Source of the DNA: Hydrogenophilales bacterium 16-61-112 | GTDB lineage: Bacteria; Pseudomonadota; Gammaproteobacteria; Burkholderiales; Thiobacillaceae | Assembly (NCBI GenBank): GCA_002257045.1 | Contig: NCHD01000005.1 | Coordinates: 1-64,000, forward strand | Direction of reading: 5' to 3' | Length of the DNA: 64,000 nt | In this document: positions 18,909 through 29,275 of the stretch, in pieces | Position numbering within the stretch: the stretch's first letter is position 1 | How the letters are laid out: the number at the start of each line of letters is the position of its first letter | Program-made: the position numbers and the translations under genes | The notes under the pieces: generated by a model | Databases searched by the model: none | Told to the model about the DNA's origin: nothing | Seen by the model: only the letters and a program-made list of their open reading frames with translations

Positions 18909-21115
18909 AAGCGCCCTTGAAAGCTACGACTAAAACAAGCCTGCCTGCAATCAGTGAGCCGATTCTTCGCCTGCAAAACGGGACGCACCACGATCCCTTC
19001 GAGGTGCTGGGCACCCACGAAACGCCTGACGGCGGCTCGCTGCTGCGCGCGTTTCTGCCCGCGGCCGAAGTCGTCGAGGTGGCCGGAACGCGCATGGCGC
19101 GCATCCCGGGCACCGACTGCTTCGAGCTGACGCTACCGCCCAGCCAGACGTTCGACCCCCACCCGCAGCTACGCTGGCAGGACAAGGGCGCGGGCGCATG
19201 GCATACGCTGCAAAGCCCGTATGACTTTGAACCACAACTCGGCGAGCTGGATTTGTACCTGCTTGGTGAGGGACGGCATTTCGAGGCCTGGAAAGTACTG
19301 GGCGCGCGCCTGAAATCGATCGATGGCGTGGTGGGTTGCCTGTTTGTCGTGTGGGCGCCGGCGGTGCAGCGCGTCAGCGTGATCGGCGATTTCAACGACT
19401 GGGATGGCCGCCGCAATCCGATGCGTTGCCGCGGCGCATCCGGCATCTGGGAGTTGTTCATTCCCGGACTCACCGCGGGCATGGCCTACAAATACGAAAT
19501 CCTCGGCAGCCGCGGCCAGCTGGCGAAAAAAACCGATCCCTATGCGCGCCAGATGTTTGCGCGTCCCGAAACGTCCAGCTGCATTACCAGCGACACGCCC
19601 TATGCCTGGGCCGACAGTCAGTGGATCACCGGTCGCGCAGAGTTCGACTGGCAGCATCGTCCGGTCAGCATCTATGAGCTGCATCCGGGTTCCTGGCGGC
19701 GCCATGCCGACGGCAGTTTTTACAGCTGGGGCGAACTCATCGTCGAGTTGATTCCCTACGTGCAGGACCTGGGTTACACCCATATCGAACTGCTGCCGGT
19801 GGCCGAGCATCCGCTCGATGCCTCGTGGGGCTATCAGGTGTCGGGGTACTACGCGCCGACCGCGCGCTTCGGCTCGCCCGACGACTTCCGCGCGTTTGTC
19901 GATGCTTGCCACCAGGCGAACATCGGTGTGCTGCTCGATTGGGTGCCGGCGCATTTTCCCAAGGACGATTGGGCGCTGGCGCGTTTCACCGGAGAAGCCG
20001 TGTACGAACACGAAGACCCGCGGCGCGGCGAGCACCAGGACTGGGGCACGCTGATTTTCAATTTCGGCCGCAACGAAGTACGCAACTTTCTGGTCGCCAA
20101 CGCCTTGTACTGGATCGACGAATTCCACATCGACGGCCTGCGCGTCGATGCGGTGGCGTCGATGCTGTATCTCGACTATTCGCGCAAGGCGGGCGAGTGG
20201 CTGCCCAATCAATATGGCGGGCGCGAAAATATCGAGGCAATCCATTTTCTGCGCGAGATGAACACCGAAGTGCATGCCCGCTTCCCCGGCGTGCTGACCA
20301 TTGCCGAGGAGTCCACCGCGTGGCCTGCTGTGTCACGTCCGGTCGAACTTGGCGGGCTCGGGTTCTCGATGAAATGGAACATGGGCTGGATGAACGACAG
20401 CCTCGATTACATCGAGAAGGAGCCGGTCTACCGCAAGTACCAGCACAACCAGCTGACCTTCAGCCAGATGTACGCGTGGACCGAAAACTTCGTCCTGCCG
20501 CTGTCGCACGATGAAGTCGTGCATATGAAGAAAAGCCTGCTCGACAAGATGCCGGGCGACGTCTGGCAGCGCTTTGCCAACCTGCGCCTGTTTTACGCCT
20601 GGCAGTACGCGCACCCCGGCAAGAAATTGCTGTTCATGGGCAGCGAATTTGGCCAGTGGAACGAATGGAAAGAAGCCGGGCAGCTCGACTGGATGCTGCT
20701 CGATTTTCCGGCGCACGACGGCATCCGCGCGCTGCTGCGGGACCTCAACCATCTGTATCGCAACGAAGCAGCGCTGCACGCGCTCGATTTCGATCCGCGC
20801 GGATTCCGCTGGATTGATTGCCATGACGCCGACCAGTCGGTATTGAGCCTGATTCGTCAGGGCCAGCACGATGCCGACAAGGTGGTGGTTCTGCTCAACT
20901 TCACCCCGGTTCCGCGGCACAGCTACCGGATTGGCGTACCGGGAAATCAGGCCTGGAAAGAAGTATTGAACACGGATTCCGGATTTTACGGCGGCGGAAA
21001 TATGGGTAATGGCCAGTTGCTGCATTCCCAGAATCAGCCCTGGATGGGATTCGATCACTCGCTGGTGGTCAGTTTGCCCCCCCTCGGTGCTATTTTTCTC
21101 AAACCCCACGCATAA
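18905..21115 (+). CDS. glgB: 1,4-alpha-glucan branching enzyme
   Basis: GH13 enzyme introducing alpha-1,6 branches into glycogen. N-terminal carbohydrate-binding (CBM48-like) modules precede the barrel. Catalytic motifs are GLRVDAVASMLYLDY (nucleophile Asp), TIAEESTAWP (Glu) and PLSHDEVVHMKKSL (transition-state His-Asp). ATG at 18905 overlaps the malQ stop (ATGA) and gives 736 residues, a normal length with the full N-terminal extension. An upstream in-frame start inside malQ was rejected. Confidence 0.96.
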   Translation: MKAPLKATTKTSLPAISEPILRLQNGTHHDPFEVLGTHETPDGGSLLRAFLPAAEVVEVAGTRMARIPGTDCFELTLPPSQTFDPHPQLRWQDKGAGAWHTLQSPYDFEPQLGELDLYLLGEGRHFEAWKVLGARLKSIDGVVGCLFVVWAPAVQRVSVIGDFNDWDGRRNPMRCRGASGIWELFIPGLTAGMAYKYEILGSRGQLAKKTDPYARQMFARPETSSCITSDTPYAWADSQWITGRAEFDWQHRPVSIYELHPGSWRRHADGSFYSWGELIVELIPYVQDLGYTHIELLPVAEHPLDASWGYQVSGYYAPTARFGSPDDFRAFVDACHQANIGVLLDWVPAHFPKDDWALARFTGEAVYEHEDPRRGEHQDWGTLIFNFGRNEVRNFLVANALYWIDEFHIDGLRVDAVASMLYLDYSRKAGEWLPNQYGGRENIEAIHFLREMNTEVHARFPGVLTIAEESTAWPAVSRPVELGGLGFSMKWNMGWMNDSLDYIEKEPVYRKYQHNQLTFSQMYAWTENFVLPLSHDEVVHMKKSLLDKMPGDVWQRFANLRLFYAWQYAHPGKKLLFMGSEFGQWNEWKEAGQLDWMLLDFPAHDGIRALLRDLNHLYRNEAALHALDFDPRGFRWIDCHDADQSVLSLIRQGQHDADKVVVLLNFTPVPRHSYRIGVPGNQAWKEVLNTDSGFYGGGNMGNGQLLHSQNQPWMGFDHSLVVSLPPLGAIFLKPHA

Positions 21116-21173
21116 CCAGTCAGCCTTGAAAATAATAATTAAAAAAGTGACCTAGCGGAGCAACTCAAAAATA

Positions 21174-22646
21174 ATGAAACGCGGAGCAACCAAAGTCCTG
21201 TTCGTCAGCAGCGAAGCCTACCCCCTGATCAAAACCGGCGGCCTGGGCGATGTGCTGTACAGCCTGCCGCATGCCGTGCATGCGCGCGGCGCAGACATCC
21301 GCCTGCTGTTGCCGGGCTATCGTGCGCTGTTGCGCCAGCTTGAACAGGTGCGCATTCTCGGCTGGATGGATGTACGCGGGGCCGAAGGCATGGTCACCGC
21401 ACGCGTCCTGGAAACGCGCCATCCCGATTTTGCCTTCCCGCTGTGGGTGGTCGATTGCCCGCCCTTGTTCGACCGGCCCGGCAATCCCTATACCAATGCC
21501 AGCGGCCAGGACTGGCCGGATAACGCCGAGCGCTATACCGTGTTTTCGCGCGTGGCAGCACAGCTTGCGATGGATGGGCTGGAACACGGCTGGAAGCCCG
21601 ACGTGGTGCACGCGCACGACTGGCAGACCGGTCTGGTGGCGGCGTTTCTGGCCGACCAGCCGGGGCGCCCCAAAACCGTCTTCACCATTCACAACCTCGC
21701 CTACAGCGGATTTTTTCCGCACGGGGAATTCATTCGTCTGCATCTGCCCAACCACTGGTGGTCGTCCGAAGGCGTGGAGTTCCACGGCGGCCTGTCGATG
21801 CTGAAAGCCGGCATTGTGTATGCGGACGCGATCACCACGGTGAGCCCAACCTATGCCGCCGAAATCTGCACCCCCGAATTCGGCTTCGGCCTCGACGGCC
21901 TGCTGCAGTCCCGCAGCTACAAGCTGCAAGGGATTCTGAACGGCATCGACGAAAATCTGTGGAATCCTCACACCGACCCGCGCCTGCCGGCCCATTATTC
22001 GATGAGCCGCATCCAGCCCGGCAAGCGCCGCAACAAGCAGGCCCTGCTCGAACGCTTTATGCCGCATGCCGACGAGGCCGCGCTGGCCGCCCCGTTGCTG
22101 GGGCTGGTCGGGCGACTGGTGGAGCAGAAGGGGATCGACTGGGTGCTGGCGGCGATCCCGGTGTTGCTGGCCGAAACCGATGTGCGCCTCGTCCTGCTGG
22201 GGAGCGGTCAGGTAGTTTACGAGCAGAAGCTTACGCGGCTGGCAAGGCAATATCCTGACCGGGTGTTTGTTGAAATCGGCTACGACGAATCGCTGGCGCA
22301 CCTGATCGAGGCCGGTGCAGACCTGTTCCTGATGCCGTCGCGCTTCGAGCCGTGCGGATTGAACCAGATGTACAGCCTGCGCTACGGCACCCCGCCCATC
22401 GTCTACAAAACCGGCGGACTGGCCGACACCGTGGTGGATGCCAACGAGGTCACGCTGGCGGATGCCAGCGCCAATGGCTTTGTGTTCGATACGCCGGACG
22501 CGTCGACGTTTCTGGCCACCATCCATCGCGCGCTGGCGCTGTATCGGCAACCCGCCCGCTGGCGGCGCCTGCAGCAGACCGGCATGCAGCAATCCTTCGA
22601 CTGGGCGGACAGCGCGGCGCATTACCTCGCGCTCTATGCCGCCTGA
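21174..22646 (+). CDS. glgA: Glycogen synthase (ADP-glucose type)
   Basis: GT5 glucosyltransferase that extends alpha-1,4 chains from ADP-glucose. The N-terminal KTGGLGDV loop binds ADP-glucose, HAHDWQTGL is conserved in the N-domain, and the C-domain has [19 protein letters not shown] with the catalytic Glu. At 490 residues it is full length. It follows glgB by 58 bp and precedes glgP, so ADP-glucose synthesis (glgC), elongation (glgA), branching (glgB) and breakdown (glgP) are all in one cluster. Confidence 0.97.
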   Translation: MKRGATKVLFVSSEAYPLIKTGGLGDVLYSLPHAVHARGADIRLLLPGYRALLRQLEQVRILGWMDVRGAEGMVTARVLETRHPDFAFPLWVVDCPPLFDRPGNPYTNASGQDWPDNAERYTVFSRVAAQLAMDGLEHGWKPDVVHAHDWQTGLVAAFLADQPGRPKTVFTIHNLAYSGFFPHGEFIRLHLPNHWWSSEGVEFHGGLSMLKAGIVYADAITTVSPTYAAEICTPEFGFGLDGLLQSRSYKLQGILNGIDENLWNPHTDPRLPAHYSMSRIQPGKRRNKQALLERFMPHADEAALAAPLLGLVGRLVEQKGIDWVLAAIPVLLAETDVRLVLLGSGQVVYEQKLTRLARQYPDRVFVEIGYDESLAHLIEAGADLFLMPSRFEPCGLNQMYSLRYGTPPIVYKTGGLADTVVDANEVTLADASANGFVFDTPDASTFLATIHRALALYRQPARWRRLQQTGMQQSFDWADSAAHYLALYAA

Positions 22647-22674
22647 ATTCAAACCTTTTTTATCGGGAACCCTC

Positions 22675-25155
22675 ATGCCAGATCAATCTATGTGCCGCCC
22701 CGGACAAATTTCGCTGGAGCCGATGCCAGTAACTGCTGAGGCCATCCAGCAGGATATCAAGCAGTACCAGTACTACCATCAGGGGCGCATTCAGGGGTGT
22801 CCGCCGGTCTACACCTACCGGGCGCTGGCGTGGACGCTGCGCGACCGCCTGATGTCCGACTGGATGAACACCTATGCCCGGCGCGATCAGCCGGGCAAGC
22901 GGCGTGCCTATTATTTATCGCTCGAATTCCTGATTGGCCGCGCCCTGTCCAATCATGTGCTGAATCTCGATCTGGACAAGACGACGCGCGTGGCGCTACA
23001 GGATTTTGGCCAGACGCTGGAAACGCTGGTCGAAGAGGAACCCGACGCCGGCCTGGGCAATGGCGGCCTGGGGCGGCTGGCTGCGTGTTTCATGGACAGT
23101 TGCGCCACGCTCGACCTGCCGGTGATGGGTTATGGCATCCATTACGAGTACGGCATGTTTCGCCAGCGCATCGAAAACGGTTACCAGAAGGAAGACGCCG
23201 ACCATTGGCTGCGCGATGGCAACCCGTGGGAAGTCGAGCGGGTGGAGTTTACCCAGTCCGTCCAGTTTGGCGGCCGCACCGAGCACTTTCATGACCACGA
23301 AGGCGTGCCCCACGCGCGCTGGGTCGATACCAACGACGTGCTGGCGATTCCCTTCGACATGCCGATATCGGGCTATCGCAATCACGCCGTGAATACCCTG
23401 CGCTTGTGGAAGTCGGCCGCCACCGATGCGTTCAATCTCGATGAGTTCAATGCCGGCAGCTACACCGAGGCGGTGCAGGCAAAAAATCATGCCGAGCACA
23501 TTTCCATGGTGCTGTATCCCAATGACAGCAGCGAAAATGGCAAGGAGCTGCGCCTGCGCCAGCAATACTTTCTCGCCTCGGCCAGTTTGAAAGACGCGCT
23601 GCGTCAGTGGCTGGCGGCAGGCAATAGCGATTGGTCGACATTTGCCGAACTCAACGTATTCCAGATGAACGACACGCATCCCACGATCGCAGTGGCCGAA
23701 CTGATGCGGCTGCTGACGGATGAATACAGGCTGACCTGGGACAAGGCCTGGGCGATCACCACCCAGTGCATGGCCTACACCAATCACACGCTGCTGCCCG
23801 AAGCGCTGGAGCGCTGGCCGGTTGCCTTGTTCGAGCGTTTGTTGCCGCGTTTGCTGGAGATCATTTACGAGATCAACGCCCATTTTCTGCGCGCCGTATC
23901 CTTGAAATGGCCGGGCGACATCGACCGCCAGCGCCGTATGTCGATCATCGAAGAAGGTGACGTGCGGCAGGTGCGAATGGCCTGGCTGGCGATCGTCGGC
24001 AGCTTCTCGGTCAACGGGGTGGCGGCCTTGCATTCGCAGTTATTGAAGGATGGCCTGTTCCGCGACTTTGTCGACCTGTGGCCCGGCAAGTTCAACAACA
24101 AGACCAATGGTGTGACGCCGCGCCGCTGGGTCGCACACGCCAACCCCGGCATGAGCGCGCTGATCACCCGCGAGATCGGCGATGGCTGGGTGGCGGATCT
24201 GTCGCAACTCGACAAGCTCAAGCCGCTGGCCGCGCTCGGCAACCAGGCGTTTCATGCCGAATGGCATGCGGCCAAGCGCGCCAACAAGCAACGGCTGGCC
24301 GCGCTGGTCAAGGCGGACTGCGGCGTCGAGTTCAACCCCGACGCGCTGTTCGACGTGCAGGTCAAGCGCATTCACGAATATAAGCGGCAATTGCTCAATG
24401 TCCTGCATGTGATTCATTTGTACAGCCGCATCAAGAAAGGCCACATGCAGGGCTGGGCGGATCGTTGCGTGCTGATTGGCGGCAAGGCCGCGCCGGGCTA
24501 TGCGATGGCCAAGCGCATCATCAAACTGGTCAACAGCGTGGCCGACGTGGTGAACAACGACCCCGACGTCAACGGCCGGCTGAAAGTGGCGTTCCTGCCC
24601 AACTACCGGGTGTCGAGCATGGAAATCATCGCCCCCGCGACGGATTTGTCGGAGCAGATTTCCACCGCCGGCAAGGAAGCCTCCGGCACCGGCAACATGA
24701 AATTCATGATGAACGGCGCGCTCACCATCGGCACCTACGACGGCGCCAATATCGAGATTCTCGATGCCGTGGGCGAAGACAACTTCTTCCTGTTCGGCTT
24801 GCGTGCCGACGAAGTCGACACGCTGCGCGGTCATTTCCAGCCGCATACTTATATTGAGCAGGACCATGAACTGCGCGACGTCATCGAGCTGATCGCCACA
24901 GGGCATTTCAATCCCTGCGAACCGGGCATTTTCGACATAATTCTCGGCGCGATCCAGAGCCCGAATGACCCGTGGATGACGCTGGCGGATTTCCGCAGTT
25001 ATGTCGATGCGCAGAATCAGGTGTCGCTGGCCTGGCACGACAAGGCCAACTGGACGCGCATGAGCATCCTCAACACCGCCTCATCCGGCTTCTTCTCGAC
25101 CGACCGCACCATGGCCGAATACAACCGCGATATCTGGAAACTGCGGCCGGCTTAG
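22675..25155 (+). CDS. glgP: Glycogen/starch/alpha-glucan phosphorylase
   Basis: GT35 enzyme releasing glucose 1-phosphate from alpha-1,4 glucan chains. The pyridoxal-phosphate lysine is Lys676 in SGTGNMKFMMNGAL. The N-terminal half holds AYYLSLEFLIGR and EEPDAGLGNGGLGRLAACF. ATG at 22675, 28 bp after glgA, gives 826 residues, the family length; a longer frame reading back into glgA was rejected. A strong terminator follows at 25229, so this is probably the last gene of the operon. Confidence 0.96.
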   Translation: MPDQSMCRPGQISLEPMPVTAEAIQQDIKQYQYYHQGRIQGCPPVYTYRALAWTLRDRLMSDWMNTYARRDQPGKRRAYYLSLEFLIGRALSNHVLNLDLDKTTRVALQDFGQTLETLVEEEPDAGLGNGGLGRLAACFMDSCATLDLPVMGYGIHYEYGMFRQRIENGYQKEDADHWLRDGNPWEVERVEFTQSVQFGGRTEHFHDHEGVPHARWVDTNDVLAIPFDMPISGYRNHAVNTLRLWKSAATDAFNLDEFNAGSYTEAVQAKNHAEHISMVLYPNDSSENGKELRLRQQYFLASASLKDALRQWLAAGNSDWSTFAELNVFQMNDTHPTIAVAELMRLLTDEYRLTWDKAWAITTQCMAYTNHTLLPEALERWPVALFERLLPRLLEIIYEINAHFLRAVSLKWPGDIDRQRRMSIIEEGDVRQVRMAWLAIVGSFSVNGVAALHSQLLKDGLFRDFVDLWPGKFNNKTNGVTPRRWVAHANPGMSALITREIGDGWVADLSQLDKLKPLAALGNQAFHAEWHAAKRANKQRLAALVKADCGVEFNPDALFDVQVKRIHEYKRQLLNVLHVIHLYSRIKKGHMQGWADRCVLIGGKAAPGYAMAKRIIKLVNSVADVVNNDPDVNGRLKVAFLPNYRVSSMEIIAPATDLSEQISTAGKEASGTGNMKFMMNGALTIGTYDGANIEILDAVGEDNFFLFGLRADEVDTLRGHFQPHTYIEQDHELRDVIELIATGHFNPCEPGIFDIILGAIQSPNDPWMTLADFRSYVDAQNQVSLAWHDKANWTRMSILNTASSGFFSTDRTMAEYNRDIWKLRPA

Positions 25156-25228
25156 GTCGCTTGCACGGGTGGCCGTTTGCGCCCGGTTGGCTGGCAGCGT
25201 GGATGTCGTCCCGCGTATGGCCGGAACA

Positions 25229-25264
25229 AACGCCCCCAGTGTGGCTACACTGGGGGCGTTTCCC
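25229..25264 (+). terminator. Rho-independent terminator after glgP
   Basis: Perfect 14-bp stem AACGCCCCCAGTGT / ACACTGGGGGCGTT with loop GGCT (25243-25246), followed by TTTCCC. It separates the glycogen cluster from the helicase gene that starts 17 bp later. Confidence 0.88.
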
Positions 25265-25280
25265 ATTCGCGCACCCATTC

Positions 25281-26528
25281 ATGTCCTTTTCTGCCCTCGG
25301 GCTTGTCCCGGCCCTGTCCCGCGCGGTAGCCAAACTTGGCTTCAGCGCGCCCACCGCGATTCAGGCCGCTGCCATACCGGCCGTGCTGGCCGGGCGCGAC
25401 GTACTGGCCACCGCGCAGACCGGGTCCGGCAAAACCGCCGCTTTTTGCCTGCCGCTGCTGCAAGGCGTGCTCGCAGGCGCAGCGACATTGCCTCATCGGG
25501 TGCGGGCCCTGGTTCTGGTGCCCACTCGTGAACTGGCGGTTCAGGTGGGCGGCGTGCTGCAGCAACTGGCACGCACGCTGGACCGGCCGGTCAAGGTCGC
25601 TGCGGTGTTTGGCGGCGTGTCGATCAACCCGCAAATGATGGCACTGCGCGGTGGTGCCGATGTGGTGGTGGCCACGCCTGGACGCCTGCTTGATCTGCTG
25701 CAGCACAACGCTGTGTCACTGGCTGCGGTGAACACCCTGGTGCTGGACGAAGCCGATCGCCTGCTCGATCTGGGGTTTGCCGACGAGCTGGCACAGGTGC
25801 TGGCGGCATTGCCCGCACGGCGGCAAAACCTGTTTTTTTCGGCGACGTTTCCGCCCGCCGTCGTGACGCTGGCGAAGGGGCTGCTGCATGATCCCCTGCG
25901 CGTGGCAGTCGAGGCCGAATCCCCAGCGGAGCCCGCTATTGTGCAGCGGGTGATCGAAGTCGATGCGCCGCGTCGAACGCAGCTGTTGCGTCATCTGATC
26001 CTGACCGGCGGCTGGGAACGCGTGCTGGTGTTCGTCGCCACCCAGCATGCCGCCGATCAGGTGGCCGCGAAACTGAATCGGGACGACGAGATATATGCCA
26101 CCTCGTTTCACGGTGGCTTGAGTCAGGGCGCGCGTGCGCAGACGCTGGATGAATTCAAGGACAAGCGCTGGGATGTGCTGGTGACGACCGACCTGACCGC
26201 GCGCGGCATCGATATCGTGCAGATGCCGGTAGTGGTGAATTACGATTTGCCACGCTCAGCCGACGATTACGTGCATCGCATCGGCCGCACCGGTCGCGCG
26301 GGGGAGTGCGGGCTGGCGATCAGTTTTGTGAGCGCCGACAGCGAGGCGCATTTCCGCCTGATCGAAAAACGCCAGAAGCTGAAGTTGTTGCGCGAACGGA
26401 TTGCAGGGTTTGAGCTGACTCAGGCCGCCGCCATTGCCGCGCCCGGCAACGGCGGCGTCAAGGGCAAGCGGCCCAGCAAGAAGGACAAGTTGCGGGCGGC
26501 GGCGAAGACCGCCGCTGAGTCAGCCTGA
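25281..26528 (+). CDS. rhlE: DEAD-box ATP-dependent RNA helicase (RhlE-like)
   Basis: RNA helicase likely involved in ribosome assembly or RNA turnover. Motifs in order: Q-motif region FSAPTAIQ, Walker A AQTGSGKT, PTRELAVQ, TPGRLLD, Walker B VLDEADRLLDLGF, FSATF, TDLTARGIDI, and HRIGRTGRAG. A short lysine-rich tail (GVKGKRPSKKDKLR) follows. ATG at 25281 gives 415 residues; the upstream extension reads through the glgP terminator and is not credible. The RhlE subgroup is the best fit, but the exact paralogue is uncertain. Confidence 0.9.
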   Translation: MSFSALGLVPALSRAVAKLGFSAPTAIQAAAIPAVLAGRDVLATAQTGSGKTAAFCLPLLQGVLAGAATLPHRVRALVLVPTRELAVQVGGVLQQLARTLDRPVKVAAVFGGVSINPQMMALRGGADVVVATPGRLLDLLQHNAVSLAAVNTLVLDEADRLLDLGFADELAQVLAALPARRQNLFFSATFPPAVVTLAKGLLHDPLRVAVEAESPAEPAIVQRVIEVDAPRRTQLLRHLILTGGWERVLVFVATQHAADQVAAKLNRDDEIYATSFHGGLSQGARAQTLDEFKDKRWDVLVTTDLTARGIDIVQMPVVVNYDLPRSADDYVHRIGRTGRAGECGLAISFVSADSEAHFRLIEKRQKLKLLRERIAGFELTQAAAIAAPGNGGVKGKRPSKKDKLRAAAKTAAESA

Positions 26529-26542
26529 CGCGTGGACGCGGC

Positions 26543-26923
26543 TCAGGCCGCCTGAACCGGAATCACGTGGCGCGTGTCGAGGATGCGGTTGTCTGCATCG
26601 ACGTATACCAGTTCCGGCTCGAAACGCGTCATTTCCAACTCGTTGTACACCCCGTAGGTGGCGATGATGATGAGGTCGCCCGGGTTGGCCTTGTGCGCGG
26701 CCGCGCCGTTGATTGAAATCACGCCCGACCCGCGTTGGGCGCGGATCGCATAGGTGGTGAAACGCTCACCATTGGCGATGTTGTAGATCTGGATCTGCTC
26801 GTACTCATGGATGTTCGCCGCGTCCAGCAGGTTTTCGTCGATCGCGCACGAGCCTTCGTAATGCAGCTCGGCATGCGTGACGGTTGCCCGATGGATTTTG
26901 GATTTGAGCATCGTGCGTTGCAT
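26543..26923 (-). CDS. panD: Aspartate 1-decarboxylase
   Basis: Pyruvoyl enzyme making beta-alanine for pantothenate. The self-cleavage site Gly24-Ser25 is in YEGSCAID, as in the E. coli enzyme, and [15 protein letters not shown] is the family signature. At 126 residues it is full length. It is convergent with the helicase gene and on the same strand as panC, 74 bp beyond the panC stop, so it may be read from the panBC transcript or from its own promoter. Confidence 0.96.
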   Translation of the reverse strand: MQRTMLKSKIHRATVTHAELHYEGSCAIDENLLDAANIHEYEQIQIYNIANGERFTTYAIRAQRGSGVISINGAAAHKANPGDLIIIATYGVYNELEMTRFEPELVYVDADNRILDTRHVIPVQAA

Positions 26924-26997
26924 AACGGTGCCCTCAGCAAATAAGGAAAGACTTCTATTATACCGACTGACTCCCGGTAATCTTCACCCAGGCTGGT

Positions 26998-27843
26998 TCA
27001 GTCCTGGACGAACAGATCGAACGCGAGGTTGTCGATCAATCGGGTCTTGCCCAGCCAGGCTGCGCCCAGGACCACAAGGTGTCGGCTTTCGGAGACAGGG
27101 AGTTGCAGGTTTTCAACATCACGCAATTCGACGTAATCGACCCGCCAGCCAGCCATTTTCAGATGACGGCAGGCGGTGGCGGTCAAGCCTGAAAAATCCC
27201 GTTCGCCCGACTGCACCGCTGCCTGGATCGCGGCGAGCTCGGCATGCAGGCGCACAGCCTGCATGCGCTCGGATGGATCGAGATAACCGTTGCGCGAGCT
27301 CATTGCCAGTCCATCGGGTTCGCGCAGGGTGTCACCGGCGACGATTTCGATGGGCAGGTTGAATTGCCGCACCAGCTCGCGAATGACCAGTAGCTGCTGG
27401 TAATCCTTTTTGCCGAACACCGCCACGCGCGGCTGCACCAGGTTGAACAGCTTCAACACCACCGTCGCCACGCCGCTGAAATGGCCCGGGCGAAATGCGC
27501 CGTCCAGGTCCTGGGTCAGGCTGGCGGATGGCTGCACGGTAAAGGTTTGCGGCACGGGATACATCTCGGCGACGTCCGGCGCGAATACGAGGTCGCAACC
27601 CGCTGCTTTGAGCTTCGCGCAGTCGGCATCCAGCGTGCGCGGATAGCGCTCGAAATCCTCGCCGGCGCCGAACTGCATGGGGTTGACGAAAATACTCGCC
27701 ACCACCGGCTGGCCGTGCTGGCGTGCCAGTTCAACCAGCGACACATGACCGGCGTGCAGATTGCCCATGGTGGGAACAAGCGCGGTGCCGGTTTGCCCGG
27801 CCAGTGCGGCGCGCAGTTCGGCGATGCTGTGCAGAACCTGCAT
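26998..27843 (-). CDS. panC: Pantothenate synthetase
   Basis: ATP-dependent ligase joining pantoate and beta-alanine. The adenylate-forming HxGH motif is in MGNLHAGHVSLV, followed by FVNPMQFG, and the KMSKS-like region is at the SSRNGYL block. At 281 residues it is full length. Its start shares one base with the panB stop, which suggests translational coupling. Confidence 0.96.
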   Translation of the reverse strand: MQVLHSIAELRAALAGQTGTALVPTMGNLHAGHVSLVELARQHGQPVVASIFVNPMQFGAGEDFERYPRTLDADCAKLKAAGCDLVFAPDVAEMYPVPQTFTVQPSASLTQDLDGAFRPGHFSGVATVVLKLFNLVQPRVAVFGKKDYQQLLVIRELVRQFNLPIEIVAGDTLREPDGLAMSSRNGYLDPSERMQAVRLHAELAAIQAAVQSGERDFSGLTATACRHLKMAGWRVDYVELRDVENLQLPVSESRHLVVLGAAWLGKTRLIDNLAFDLFVQD

Positions 27844-28637
27844 CAGAACGTGTGCTCGGCGTCGGGGAAACTGCCGTCCTTGACTGCGGCGACGTAGGCG
27901 CGCACGGCCGCTTCGATGCCGTCAGCGCCGGCTAGAAAATTCTTCGAGAACTTCGGCGCGCGCGGATAGAGGCCCAGCAGGTCGTACAGCACCAGCACCT
28001 GGCCAGAGCAGTCAGCGCCCGCGCCGATGCCGATGGTGGGAATGCTGAGCGCGTCGGTCACGGTTTTGGCCAAGGTGGCGGGCACCATTTCAAGCACGAT
28101 CAGCCCGGCACCGGCGGCTTCCAGCGCGCGCGCGTCGGCGATCAATTGTGCGGCGGCGGCGTCCTCGCGCCCTTGCACCTTGTAGCCGCCGAGCTGGTTC
28201 ACCGATTGTGGCAACAGGCCCAGATGCGCGCACACCGGAATGCCGCGCCGGGTGAGGAAGGCCACTGTCTCGACCATCACCGCGCCGCCTTCGAGCTTGA
28301 CCATGTGCGCACCTGCGGCCATCAGTCGGGCGGCGGCGGCAAATGCACGCTCGGGCGACGGCTGATAGCTGCCAAAGGGCAGGTCGGCAACGATCAGCGC
28401 GCGCTCGGTGCCGGCGGCCACGCAGCGCGTGTGGTAGCTCATTTCGGCGAGCTTTACCGGCAGCGTCGAGGCGTGACCCTGGATCACCATGCCGAGCGAG
28501 TCGCCGACCAGCAGCACGTCCATGCCCGTGGTATCGAGCACACGCGCGAAGCTGGCGTCGTAGCAGGTAAGCACGGCGATTTTTTCACCGCGCTCGCGCA
28601 TGGCGTTCAGTGTGGAAAGGGTGACTGTCTTGTTCAT
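27843..28637 (-). CDS. panB: 3-methyl-2-oxobutanoate hydroxymethyltransferase
   Basis: Forms ketopantoate from alpha-ketoisovalerate with 5,10-methylene-THF. The signature [15 protein letters not shown] is near the N-terminus, with LPFGSYQ and KLEGG metal/substrate motifs further on. At 264 residues the length is normal. It overlaps the upstream deoxynucleoside kinase by ATGA and leads into panC. Confidence 0.96.
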   Translation of the reverse strand: MNKTVTLSTLNAMRERGEKIAVLTCYDASFARVLDTTGMDVLLVGDSLGMVIQGHASTLPVKLAEMSYHTRCVAAGTERALIVADLPFGSYQPSPERAFAAAARLMAAGAHMVKLEGGAVMVETVAFLTRRGIPVCAHLGLLPQSVNQLGGYKVQGREDAAAAQLIADARALEAAGAGLIVLEMVPATLAKTVTDALSIPTIGIGAGADCSGQVLVLYDLLGLYPRAPKFSKNFLAGADGIEAAVRAYVAAVKDGSFPDAEHTF

Positions 28638-29275
28638 GCCGCCCGGCTGAAAAACTCGCGCGGACCGCGCATTTTGCTCATGCGTTCGAGCAGCAGGTCG
28701 AAGTCAGCTTCGCTCTGCGCAAAGTTGAGATTTTCGCTGTTGACGATCAAGAGCGGGGTGGCGTCGTAGCGATGGAAAAACTCGCTGTAGCTTTCCGCCA
28801 GCCGGCGCAGATAGTCTGCCGACATGCCGCGTTCAAACTCGATTCCGCGCTGCTTGACCCGCGCTTGCAGGCTGTCGATCGGCGCTTGCAGATAAATCAC
28901 CAGATCGGGCGTCGGCGCCTGCAGCGTGAGGTCGGCGTAGACCTTTTGATAGAGCTCGAACTCGTCGTCGTCCAGATTGAGGCGGGCGAACAGCATGTCC
29001 TTGTCGATGAGAAAGTCCGACACGGTGCCGCCGCGAAACAGGTCGGCCTGTGCCAGATCGCGTAACTGGCGCGAGCGCTCGAACAGGAAATGCAGCTGCG
29101 CCGGCAGGGCGTAGCGCCGGGGTTCCTGGTAAAAGCGCGGCAGAAAAGGGTTGTCGGTCGCATTTTCCAGCAGCGTGTTGGCGTTCAGGCGCTCGGCGAG
29201 CTTGTGCACGAGGCTGGTTTTGCCGACGCCGATGGGACCTTCGACCACGATGTATTTGTAACGGGAAAGGCTCAT
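28634..29275 (-). CDS. Deoxynucleoside kinase family protein
   Basis: Probable deoxyadenosine/deoxyguanosine-type kinase (dNK superfamily) for nucleotide salvage. The P-loop GPIGVGKTS begins at residue 13. Other family marks are [28 protein letters not shown] and the lid-like region [10 protein letters not shown]. At 213 residues the size fits. Substrate preference cannot be assigned. It overlaps folK and panB by 4 bp each; the folK-dNK-panB order is common in Betaproteobacteria. Confidence 0.85.
   Translation of the reverse strand: MSLSRYKYIVVEGPIGVGKTSLVHKLAERLNANTLLENATDNPFLPRFYQEPRRYALPAQLHFLFERSRQLRDLAQADLFRGGTVSDFLIDKDMLFARLNLDDDEFELYQKVYADLTLQAPTPDLVIYLQAPIDSLQARVKQRGIEFERGMSADYLRRLAESYSEFFHRYDATPLLIVNSENLNFAQSEADFDLLLERMSKMRGPREFFSRAA

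Noticed and set aside
21165-22676. Minus-strand frame of 503 codons antisense to glgA
   Set aside because: Exact antisense of an intact glgA; no independent support.
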